In this document: positions 56,736 to 64,000 of the stretch, one piece after another
Layout: each line of letters opens with the position of its first letter
How positions within the stretch are numbered: the stretch's first letter is position 1
Source of the DNA: JAGVIE01 sp964520905
GTDB taxonomy: Bacteria; Bacteroidota; Ignavibacteria; UBA10030; SZUA-254
Assembly (NCBI GenBank): GCA_964520905.1
Contig: CAZFQL010000004.1
Coordinates: 158,919 to 222,918 of the forward strand
DNA: 64,000 bases
Direction of reading: 5' to 3'
The notes under the pieces: model-generated
Databases searched by the model: none
What the model saw: only the letters and a program-made list of their open reading frames with translations
What the model was told of the DNA's origin: nothing
Translations under genes and position numbers: made by a program

Positions 56736-57389
56736 ATGAGCATGATAACTATCGAACGAAAAGTTTTAGCAAAAAACGATGAGATTGCCGGACTCAACCG
56801 CGAGTTGTTCAGGAAAAATAATATATTTGCGTTTAACCTTGTCAGCTCACCGGGTTCAGGCAAAACGAGTATACTCGAGCGAACGCTGGAATATTTTAAC
56901 GGAAAAGTAAAAGTTGCTGTAATCGAGGGTGACGTCCAAACGGATTTCGATGCACAGCGGATTGCTAAACATAATGTTCCCGCTGTTCAAATTGTTACAA
57001 GAGGCGGTTGTCATCTGGATGCACCGCTGATTTATGATGCTCTTCAGAATATCGATCTTAAAAACATTCAGCTACTTATTATCGAGAATGTCGGTAATCT
57101 TGTATGTCCCGCAAACTACGATTTGGGGGAGGCTGTGAAAATCGTTGTAGCAAGCACAACCGAAGGAGACGATAAACCATTGAAATATCCTGAAATGTTT
57201 CGTAATGCTTCCGTCCTAATTATTAATAAGATTGATTTGCTTCCATACGTAAATTGTAATATCGAGACGCTCAGGCATAATGCACTTAGGATCAATCCAG
57301 GGCTGATAATTTTTGAAACGTCATGCACAACAAAGGCGGGTATTACTGATTGGTGCGATTGGATAGTTAAACAGATTCCACCCCAATAA
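56736..57389 (+). CDS. hypB: Hydrogenase nickel-insertion GTPase HypB
   Basis: About 217 residues from ATG 56736 (MSMITIERKVLAKNDEIAG), with AAAGGATT before it; an in-frame start at 56697 lies within hypA. The P-loop is SSPGSGKTSILER. Further blocks are VIEGDVQTDFDA, GGCHLDAPLIYDAL, ENVGNLVCP and INKIDLLPY. The N-terminal CXXCGC motif and histidine-rich stretch seen in some HypB proteins are lacking, so nickel storage is unlikely. Its stop shares one base with the hypF start (TAATG). Confidence 0.95.
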   Translation: MSMITIERKVLAKNDEIAGLNRELFRKNNIFAFNLVSSPGSGKTSILERTLEYFNGKVKVAVIEGDVQTDFDAQRIAKHNVPAVQIVTRGGCHLDAPLIYDALQNIDLKNIQLLIIENVGNLVCPANYDLGEAVKIVVASTTEGDDKPLKYPEMFRNASVLIINKIDLLPYVNCNIETLRHNALRINPGLIIFETSCTTKAGITDWCDWIVKQIPPQ

Positions 57390-59743
57390 TGATTGAAAGA
57401 CTTCACATTGTGATTAAGGGAGCGGTTCAAGGGGTTGGTTTTAGACCCTTCATATACCGTCTTGCCGCGGAGATGAATCTGAGCGGCTGGGTGTTGAATT
57501 CTGCCCAGGGTGTTTTCATCGAGGTTGAGGGTGACAAATTAAAACTTGATAGATTTTTGCTTCGCATTGAGAATGAAAAGCCAAACCGTTCTTTTATCCA
57601 GAGTCTTGAGGCTTCGTTTCTCGATCCAGTCGGATTCACGACATTCGAAATCCGGCACAGCAAAACCGATGGTAATATTACAACGATAGTTCTTCCAGAT
57701 ATTGCAACCTGCAAAGATTGTTTTAAAGAAATTTTCGATTCTGCAAATCGACGCTATCTTTATCCTTTCACCAACTGCACAAATTGTGGCCCACGATTTT
57801 CTATTATTGAATCGCTCCCGTACGACCGGCTGAACACAACGATGAAAAATTTTTACATGTGCGAAAATTGTCAACAAGAGTATGAAAATCCGCTTGATCG
57901 ACGGTTCCATGCACAGCCTAACTGCTGCCCTAAGTGCGGACCACATATAGAGTTATTGGATTCATCCGGCAACCGGTTATCCAATTCTCATCAAGCTTTT
58001 ATGCAAACCGCGGAGGCGATCCGTTCCGGGAAAATAGTCGCCATCAAAGGTCTTGGCGGGTTTTTGTTTATGGCAGATGCACGTAACAACGAGGCTATCA
58101 TTCGTCTTCGTGAGCGAAAGCATCGGGAAGAAAAACCATTCGCAACAATGTATCAGTCTTTAAGTGCTGTTAAAACCGACTGTGAGGTATCAGATCTCGA
58201 AGAAAGGCTGTTGCTTTCGCCGGAATCTCCGATTGTTCTTCTAAGGCGAACATCAAATACCGGATGTTCTCCATCGGGTTTGTCTTTTTCGGTTGCTCCA
58301 AATAATCCATACCTTGGGGTGATGCTTCCATACACTCCGCTTCATCATATTCTTATGCATGAACTCGGATTTCCAATTGTTGCTACGAGCGGCAATCTTT
58401 CTGACGAGCCAATCTGCATTGATGAACATGAAGCATTGAAAAGATTAAAAGATATTGCAGATGTTTTTCTTGTTCACAATCGTCCAATTAAACGACACGT
58501 TGATGATTCCATTGTTCGCGTAATGATGGGTAGAGAACTTGTCCTTAGGCGTGCGAGAGGTTATGCGCCGCTGCCAATACGTTTTCAGACGAAATCTCGC
58601 GAACCGGTTATGTCGCTCGGTGCGCATCTAAAAAATACAATCGCATTAACTTCCGGAGAAAATGTTTTCATAAGTCAACATATCGGTGATCTTGAAACGA
58701 AGGAAGCTTTCGATGCTTTTCAAAATGTCATTGAAAGCTTCAAATCATTGTACCAAACTCCAATAGTGCAATTTGTTTCGGATTTACATCCCAATTATCT
58801 ATCTACGCAATACGCAAAAGACAAAGAGACATCGGTAATCCAAATTCAACACCATTTTGCACATATTGCATCATGTATGGCTGATAATCAGATTGAGGAC
58901 AGAGTTCTCGGTGTCTCGTGGGATGGTACGGGTTACGGACCTGACGGCACGATCTGGGGTGGAGAGTTTCTCCTGACAAACGATAACTCATTCGAGCGTG
59001 TTGCATCGTTCCGCCACTTTAAACTTCCAGGTGGCGAGCGGGCAATTAAAGAACCGAGACGAACTGCGATTGGAATTTTATTCGAAATCTTCGGGAAGGA
59101 TTTATATAAATTATTGGATTTACCTCCCATCCAATCCTTCAGTAACGACGAGCTGCGGACAATTATCCAAATGCTGGAGAGAAATTTGAATTCACCGATT
59201 ACATCGAGCGCCGGACGTCTCTTCGATGCAGTGGCTTCACTAATAGGTTTGCACCAGAAAGTTTCTTTCGAGGGACAATCTGCTATGGATCTTGAGTTTG
59301 CCATAGGGAATACATTAACCGATCAACATTACAATTGGTCACTATTAAAGAGTAATTCATTGACTGATGATGCTAATGATAACAATTCGATCAACCCTCC
59401 CCCGTCATCGGGCATCATTATCGATTGGTCGACAATAATACTCGAGATTTTAGAGGATATCAAGCGAAACATTAATTCTGGAACGATCTCAGCAAAATTT
59501 CATAATACATTAGTGGAAATCATTCTTGGTATTGCAAAACGTATCGGTGAGAAACGCGTTGTGATCTCGGGCGGCTGTTTTCAGAATAAATATCTTACCG
59601 AACACGCCGTGCAAAGACTTCAAGAGGAAGGATTTCATCCCTACTGGCATCAAAGGGTTCCGCCGAACGATGGTGGAATATCGCTCGGTCAAATTGTTGC
59701 TGCATCAAAATTTATTAATTCGCAGGGAAATATTGATAAATAG
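57389..59743 (+). CDS. hypF: Carbamoyltransferase HypF
   Basis: 784 residues, full length for HypF, which makes the cyanide ligand precursor from carbamoyl phosphate. The acylphosphatase domain is at the start (IVIKGAVQGVGFRPFIYRLA). Two zinc-finger pairs follow (CKDC...CTNC, CENC...CCPKC), then a YrdC-like domain (IAIKGLGGFLFMADARN is the entry) and a C-terminal carbamoyltransferase domain (HHFAHIASCMADN, SWDGTGYGPDGTIWGGEF). It begins within the hypB stop codon (TAATG). Confidence 0.95.
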   Translation: MIERLHIVIKGAVQGVGFRPFIYRLAAEMNLSGWVLNSAQGVFIEVEGDKLKLDRFLLRIENEKPNRSFIQSLEASFLDPVGFTTFEIRHSKTDGNITTIVLPDIATCKDCFKEIFDSANRRYLYPFTNCTNCGPRFSIIESLPYDRLNTTMKNFYMCENCQQEYENPLDRRFHAQPNCCPKCGPHIELLDSSGNRLSNSHQAFMQTAEAIRSGKIVAIKGLGGFLFMADARNNEAIIRLRERKHREEKPFATMYQSLSAVKTDCEVSDLEERLLLSPESPIVLLRRTSNTGCSPSGLSFSVAPNNPYLGVMLPYTPLHHILMHELGFPIVATSGNLSDEPICIDEHEALKRLKDIADVFLVHNRPIKRHVDDSIVRVMMGRELVLRRARGYAPLPIRFQTKSREPVMSLGAHLKNTIALTSGENVFISQHIGDLETKEAFDAFQNVIESFKSLYQTPIVQFVSDLHPNYLSTQYAKDKETSVIQIQHHFAHIASCMADNQIEDRVLGVSWDGTGYGPDGTIWGGEFLLTNDNSFERVASFRHFKLPGGERAIKEPRRTAIGILFEIFGKDLYKLLDLPPIQSFSNDELRTIIQMLERNLNSPITSSAGRLFDAVASLIGLHQKVSFEGQSAMDLEFAIGNTLTDQHYNWSLLKSNSLTDDANDNNSINPPPSSGIIIDWSTIILEILEDIKRNINSGTISAKFHNTLVEIILGIAKRIGEKRVVISGGCFQNKYLTEHAVQRLQEEGFHPYWHQRVPPNDGGISLGQIVAASKFINSQGNIDK

Positions 59744-59821
59744 ATTGTATCACGCGTTATTATTTTTTATTAAATTGAACATAACACACATCATTCATAT
59801 TTTGAAAATATAGGTTCAACT

Positions 59822-60082
59822 ATGTGTCTCGCTATACCAGGAAAAATTTTAGAAATCGATAGCACCTCTCAACCCTTAATGGGTAAAGTCAGTTTTGGCG
59901 GAATCCAAAAACAAATTTGTCTCGAGTTGACACCGGACGCAACCGTTGGTGAATATGTAATAGTGCATGTAGGTTTTGCAATCAGTAAAATGGACGAAAC
60001 TGAGGCGATAGAAACATTGAAGTTAATAGAAGAAATGGAAAATTTTGGTGATAAACTTGATCCTCCAAATCAGGAAAGGTAA
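59822..60082 (+). CDS. hypC: Hydrogenase maturation chaperone HypC
   Basis: 86 residues with the invariant start MCLAIPGKILEID, whose cysteine carries the iron ligand group during assembly. EYVIVHVGFAISKMDE is the second conserved block. It lies 78 nt after hypF and 11 nt before the NTF2-like gene. Only one HypC is seen in the window although two hydrogenases are encoded, so it may serve both. Confidence 0.95.
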   Translation: MCLAIPGKILEIDSTSQPLMGKVSFGGIQKQICLELTPDATVGEYVIVHVGFAISKMDETEAIETLKLIEEMENFGDKLDPPNQER

Positions 60083-60093
60083 AAGGTGAAACT

Positions 60094-60570
60094 GTGAAAT
60101 CGTTTCTTGCGCTAATCATTCTTCTTATACCTCTGCACGGTTTGTCGCAGCAATCAAACAGCCAACTTGCTGAAAAATACAAAGATGAAATATCGAAGAC
60201 CGATATCGCATTTAATGATCTTTGCCAAAAAGATGGATTAGCAAAAGCGTTCATCGAATTTGCGGCAGATGAAGTGATTCTGATGCGGCAGAATCAATTG
60301 CCCATAATCGGGATAGATGCACTGAAAGAGCGATATAAAAATTTTCAATCCAGACCAAAACTGACATGGTATCCGGTCAAAGCAGATGTATCTTCATCCG
60401 GCGATCTGGGATATACATTCGGGAACTGGAAGCTTATTGGGAAAACAGCCGAAGGGAAAGACACTACATCATACGGCGTGTATGTATCTATTTGGAAAAA
60501 ACAGAAAGACGGCAAGTGGAAGTATGTCTTTGACGGCGGAAACGATACTCCACCACCATTAAAAAAATAA
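60094..60570 (+). CDS. Secreted NTF2/SnoaL-like (DUF4440-type) protein
   Basis: 158 residues read from GTG, with a signal peptide (residues 1-19, LSQQ at the cleavage region). It has an NTF2-like fold suggested by FNDLCQKDGLAKAFIEFAAD, IGIDALKERYKNFQ, GYTFGNWKLIG and a C-terminal WKKQKDGKWKYVFDGG. Related proteins bind small ligands in a cone-shaped cavity and have varied roles. It lies between hypC and hypD with short gaps, which is unusual for hyp operons; involvement in hydrogenase assembly is not implied by its periplasmic destination. Confidence 0.75.
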   Translation: MKSFLALIILLIPLHGLSQQSNSQLAEKYKDEISKTDIAFNDLCQKDGLAKAFIEFAADEVILMRQNQLPIIGIDALKERYKNFQSRPKLTWYPVKADVSSSGDLGYTFGNWKLIGKTAEGKDTTSYGVYVSIWKKQKDGKWKYVFDGGNDTPPPLKK

Positions 60571-60588
60571 GATGAATGGTACAAAGCA

Positions 60589-61686
60589 ATGAAATACGTC
60601 GACGAATATAGAAACGGTGAAGTCGCAGGCAAGTATCTTGAATTGATATCGAGGATAACGACGCGCCCGTGGAGAATTATGGAAGTATGCGGTGGGCAAA
60701 CGCATAATATAATGAAGTCCGGGCTTGAAGAATTATTACCAAAGAAAATAACACTTCTTCATGGACCTGGCTGTCCCGTTTGTGTTACCCCAATCGAGAT
60801 GATAGACAAAGCGATTGCTATCGCCGCACGGCCTGAAGTTATTTTTACTTCTTTCGGTGATATGCTGCGTGTACCGGGTTCACAGAAAGATTTGCTTACC
60901 GTTAAAGCAAGCGGTGGAGATGTAAGAATTGTTTATTCGCCGCTCGACGCAGTAAGAATTGCCGTACAGAATCCCGATAAAAATGTTGTGTTCTTTGGGG
61001 TCGGGTTCGAAACAACCGCACCGGCAAACGCTATGGCTGTATGGCAGGCAAAAAAGCTCGACTTGAAAAACTTCTCAGTTCTTTGTTCGCATGTTCTTGT
61101 TCCACCAGCCATCGAAGTTCTGCTCAAATCACCGTTAAATTCAATTCAGGGATTTCTTGCCGCAGGACATGTTTGTACTGTGATGGGATACGAGGAATAT
61201 ATTCCGATTGCATCCCGTTACAAATGCCCGATAGTTGTGACGGGTTTTGAGCCTGTCGATATTCTTCAAGGCATTTATATGACGGTGAAACAACTCGAAG
61301 AAAACCGTTATGAAGTGGAAAATCAGTATACCCGTTCGGTTAAGAAGGAAGGGAATGTTGCCGCAAAAAAATTAATCACAGATGTTTTTGAGGTTGTTGA
61401 TAGGAAATGGCGTGGAATTGGTGAGATTCCTCACAGCGGTTATAAGCTAAGGGAGGATTATATTGTATATGATGCAGAAAAAATATATCATAGTATAAAT
61501 ATAAATGTGCAAGAATCACCGCTATGTATTGCCGGACGTATTCTGCAAGGAATCAATAAACCACATGAATGTACCGCTTATGGTTCGCTGTGTAACCCGG
61601 AACATCCGCTTGGTGCACCGATGGTTTCATCCGAAGGTGCATGTGCGGCGTACTATCGTTATCGCAGCATTTCCATCAAAGAATAG
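60589..61686 (+). CDS. hypD: Hydrogenase maturation protein HypD
   Basis: 365 residues. Conserved blocks include MEVCGGQTHNIMKSG, LHGPGCPVCVTP, FGVGFETTAPANA and the C-terminal CTAYGSLCNPEHPLGAPMVS, then EGACAAYYRY with its cysteine. HypD holds a [4Fe-4S] cluster and assembles the iron-cyanide-carbonyl unit with HypC. It is the last hyp gene seen; hypE, usually next to hypD, is not present and a sensor gene follows instead. Confidence 0.95.
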   Translation: MKYVDEYRNGEVAGKYLELISRITTRPWRIMEVCGGQTHNIMKSGLEELLPKKITLLHGPGCPVCVTPIEMIDKAIAIAARPEVIFTSFGDMLRVPGSQKDLLTVKASGGDVRIVYSPLDAVRIAVQNPDKNVVFFGVGFETTAPANAMAVWQAKKLDLKNFSVLCSHVLVPPAIEVLLKSPLNSIQGFLAAGHVCTVMGYEEYIPIASRYKCPIVVTGFEPVDILQGIYMTVKQLEENRYEVENQYTRSVKKEGNVAAKKLITDVFEVVDRKWRGIGEIPHSGYKLREDYIVYDAEKIYHSININVQESPLCIAGRILQGINKPHECTAYGSLCNPEHPLGAPMVSSEGACAAYYRYRSISIKE

Positions 61687-61747
61687 TCCTAATGTTATTA
61701 CCAGCGCGGCTTATTAATAATCCTACCTTAAATTGTATCAAGTTCGA

Positions 61748-64000
61748 ATGAAACGATTTCTTTCCATATTAACTTTCAATATAGTACTCACAACATTTTT
61801 TTCATTAAGGTTGCTGATTGCCCAGACGAACACTTTATCCGAGACATGGCGGTGGGTAAAGTTTTCCACAGAGTCGGGGCTTCCCTCGGATCGTGTTTTT
61901 AATGTTATTGAAACACGGTCGGGTGACACATGGGCTATGACACAATCCGGGCTGGCATGGTTTAACGGATATTATTGGGAACCGGTCGGTAAAGATAAAG
62001 GGCTGCCCGAAAAAATGTTGGGACAGGTTATTCTCGACGATAATGATAGTTTACTCGTGCTTTCGGAAGACCTTGTATACTATGGAGGAAAGCATGGCTT
62101 CCACCAGATGCGAATTACTGAAAATGGGAAAAAGAAACCGGTTACACAAATTGCTCCATTCGGTAATGAAGGATATCTCTTTGTATGCGATTCCTCTCTC
62201 TACTTATTATATCGGAACGGTCTAGTTAAGCCGTATCTTTTACCTCCAGAACTTCAGGGGCAGAAAATCATTGAGTTATACTTTACAAAGGGCAGAACTC
62301 TTTGGCTCAACACATCAGATGGATTGTATCGTTGGGACGGCAGTACATGGTCTCAGAAATTAAAAAATACAGGTCTTCCATTTGGGATACGCTTATTCGC
62401 GGAAGATATGTATGGAAACGGACTGGCGTTCATTGTTTATCCTGAAAAATATTTTGGACTTTGGGAGTGGCGCCAACATACATCACTTGTTCACAACCCG
62501 AAACAGTCCTCCGATAACATTCTTGCTTTCGATCTTGCATCGGATGATCAGGCGCTCATAGTCAAGGAATCTGACGAAGTAATAATGCGTCATGGATCAA
62601 AATGGTCATCAATGGAATATCCGCCCCCTCAGTTAAGAAATATTTTGTTTATCAAATTCAGAGACAATGGTGATATTTGGGCTGGGACCGAGACAGGCCT
62701 CTATCTGCATAACACAACGTCGAAGCGATGGACCACCTGGAAATATATTTCTCCGGATAACAGAAATAATATTAATGAATTATTGCAAACGAAAGATGGG
62801 TCGATCTGGGTTGGCACCGCAAGAGGAATCCAGATTCATAGACCCGATGGAAAAATAGAAGATGTTCAAAAACTATTCGGTAGGGAATTGGGAGTTGTTA
62901 CTGGAATTGCCGAGGATGCCGATAACAATGTATGGATAGGTAGCGGATCTTCATTCAATGGCGCTTACAGATGGGATGGTTCTCATTGGAAATATTTTGG
63001 TATCAACGAGGGTCTTGATGTCGGTAATATCCATAAGATTGTAAGAGATCGTCAGGGTAGACCGTGGTTTCTTGGGTTGGAACGCAACGATTATAACAAT
63101 CGGAAGGTGGAGAGAGAACCCGGTGCCTACCTGTATTCAAATGGACGCTTTATCCCCTGGGGAACAAAACAGGGGCTTGCCAACGGTAGAGTTTATGCTT
63201 TTACAGAGGATGTTGATGGCGCGTATTGGTTCGGCACCAACAATGGTATGAGTCGATGGAAACCAAACGATGAAGATCGAAGCCGCGGGGTATGGACGCA
63301 CTGGACTATCGATCGTGGATTGAAGATGAATAAAGTATTCACAATAGCTTCCGGTCATAAGAATGAAATTTGGTTCGGCGATCAAAATAACGGTCTGGGA
63401 TTCATGGATGGCGAAACACCTCGATATATTACTATTGAAGATGGTCTTGTAAGTAATGCCGTATGGGATATCCGAGTTGATACACAGGGAAAACTATGGA
63501 TTGCTACCAGGGGGGGTGTTGCTGTCTATAATAAGGGCACCTTTTCTTCGTTCGATATGGGCAAAGGTTTAGAAAACACACGAATATGGCCCGTTCTCCC
63601 GACAAAAGATAGAGCTTATATCGGAACGAGTGGCGGGGGTGTGATGATTCTAAACTTCGGGGATTATTATGATACCAACCCTAAATTGATTTTGTATACT
63701 CCGATCATTGAGGGGAATAACGCCCTTTTGCATTGGAGAGTGTTCTCATGGTGGGGAGAGCAAATTTCCGATGATATCGAGACAAGGCATAAAATCGATG
63801 ATGGTAAATGGTCAAAATGGGAGCGAGACCGGCATATTATCATCGGAAATGTTTCAGCAGGCGATCATGATTTTCAAATCCAGACAAAAAATGTTTTTGG
63901 AAATTATGAATCATCGGGAAAAAGTATTTCATTCACAATTCCACCATTTGATCTTTCCCAGAAAATAGGACATGGAGAAAAGGTAGTATCAAAGAAAGGA
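61748..64000 (+). CDS. Two-component-type beta-propeller sensor protein, N-terminal part (runs off window)
   Basis: An open frame of 751 codons from ATG 61748 to the window end, never interrupted. After a signal peptide (MKRFLSILTFNIVLTTFFSL) it has many propeller repeats with the pattern xIWxGTxxGL, for example DIWAGTETGLYLHN, SIWVGTARGIQIH and KLWIATRGGVAVYNKG. A Y_Y_Y-type domain follows from about residue 650 (ETRHKIDDGKWSKWERDRHI, FGNYESSG). Such proteins are the periplasmic sensor parts of hybrid histidine kinases, GGDEF or other signalling proteins; the output part lies beyond the window. The ligand is unknown. Confidence 0.85.
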   Translation, partial: MKRFLSILTFNIVLTTFFSLRLLIAQTNTLSETWRWVKFSTESGLPSDRVFNVIETRSGDTWAMTQSGLAWFNGYYWEPVGKDKGLPEKMLGQVILDDNDSLLVLSEDLVYYGGKHGFHQMRITENGKKKPVTQIAPFGNEGYLFVCDSSLYLLYRNGLVKPYLLPPELQGQKIIELYFTKGRTLWLNTSDGLYRWDGSTWSQKLKNTGLPFGIRLFAEDMYGNGLAFIVYPEKYFGLWEWRQHTSLVHNPKQSSDNILAFDLASDDQALIVKESDEVIMRHGSKWSSMEYPPPQLRNILFIKFRDNGDIWAGTETGLYLHNTTSKRWTTWKYISPDNRNNINELLQTKDGSIWVGTARGIQIHRPDGKIEDVQKLFGRELGVVTGIAEDADNNVWIGSGSSFNGAYRWDGSHWKYFGINEGLDVGNIHKIVRDRQGRPWFLGLERNDYNNRKVEREPGAYLYSNGRFIPWGTKQGLANGRVYAFTEDVDGAYWFGTNNGMSRWKPNDEDRSRGVWTHWTIDRGLKMNKVFTIASGHKNEIWFGDQNNGLGFMDGETPRYITIEDGLVSNAVWDIRVDTQGKLWIATRGGVAVYNKGTFSSFDMGKGLENTRIWPVLPTKDRAYIGTSGGGVMILNFGDYYDTNPKLILYTPIIEGNNALLHWRVFSWWGEQISDDIETRHKIDDGKWSKWERDRHIIIGNVSAGDHDFQIQTKNVFGNYESSGKSISFTIPPFDLSQKIGHGEKVVSKKG

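Noticed and set aside
1..64000. tRNA, rRNA, CRISPR arrays, insertion sequences, prophage
   Set aside because: No cloverleaf-like region, no regularly spaced repeats and no transposase, integrase or phage proteins were recognised by eye; a dedicated scan could still find a small RNA.

Overview
The window looks like a chromosomal segment of an anaerobic member of the Bacteroidota/Ignavibacteriota (Chlorobi-related) group. Supporting signs are a Por/type IX secretion C-terminal sorting domain (protein at 55465-56166), a two-component-type beta-propeller sensor (from 61748), and a very dense set of multihaem cytochromes, [NiFe] hydrogenases and Hdr-type flavin/iron-sulfur proteins. The exact lineage cannot be fixed from sequence alone.

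Left part, minus strand (1-5185): a sulfur-compound respiration operon. It runs MerR-type regulator, Tat-exported molybdopterin oxidoreductase (PsrA/PhsA-like), four-cluster ferredoxin subunit, NrfD-like quinone-interacting membrane subunit and two half-size YeeE/YedE sulfur transporters. A perfect 22-bp palindrome sits just upstream of the regulator. A small plus-strand pair (5442-6133) encodes an unknown small protein and a DUF2335 membrane protein, closed by a bidirectional terminator.

6440-22625, minus strand: an electron-transfer island. It encodes a c554-type tetrahaem cytochrome, a 13-haem cytochrome fused to a b-type membrane domain (CbcL-like), a 19-haem cytochrome with a separate paralogous cytochrome b, a NapC/NirT-like seven-haem protein, a Rieske protein, a b6-type cytochrome b, an 11-haem cytochrome and a CcmF-type haem lyase. 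Upstream lie a universal stress protein, an NtrC-type regulator and HemN.

23073-31479, plus strand: a group 3b-type (sulf)hydrogenase operon (beta, cNMP-binding protein, gamma, delta, alpha, a YbaK-like deacylase, maturation protease). It is followed by a pentahaem cytochrome and a Cyc2-like protein that joins one haem motif to a predicted outer-membrane barrel. 31662-36493, minus strand: a dCache histidine kinase, an NtrC-type regulator and a double-receiver regulator split by one in-frame amber codon.

36494-55254, plus strand: the most unusual region. Downstream of a good sigma-54 promoter candidate lie hdrC, hdrB, citrate synthase, two malate-dehydrogenase paralogues and the N-terminal half of HdrA. 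Next comes the regulatory/sensory gene set usually found beside electron-bifurcating [FeFe] hydrogenases (DRTGG, two ATPases, non-canonical [FeFe]-hydrogenase-like protein, PHP), then NuoE, thioredoxin-like ferredoxin and NuoF. A fusion of a NuoG-like ferredoxin module to the missing C-terminal half of HdrA follows, then MvhD, MvhG, MvhA and a protease. I read this as a hybrid NAD-linked, Hdr-containing, electron-bifurcating [NiFe] hydrogenase, possibly supplying reduced ferredoxin to a TCA-type carbon pathway.

55465-64000, plus strand: a secreted T9SS-substrate-like protein, hypA, hypB, hypF, hypC, an NTF2-like secreted protein, hypD (no hypE visible) and a beta-propeller sensor running off the window. 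No tRNA, rRNA, CRISPR array, insertion sequence or prophage was recognised.
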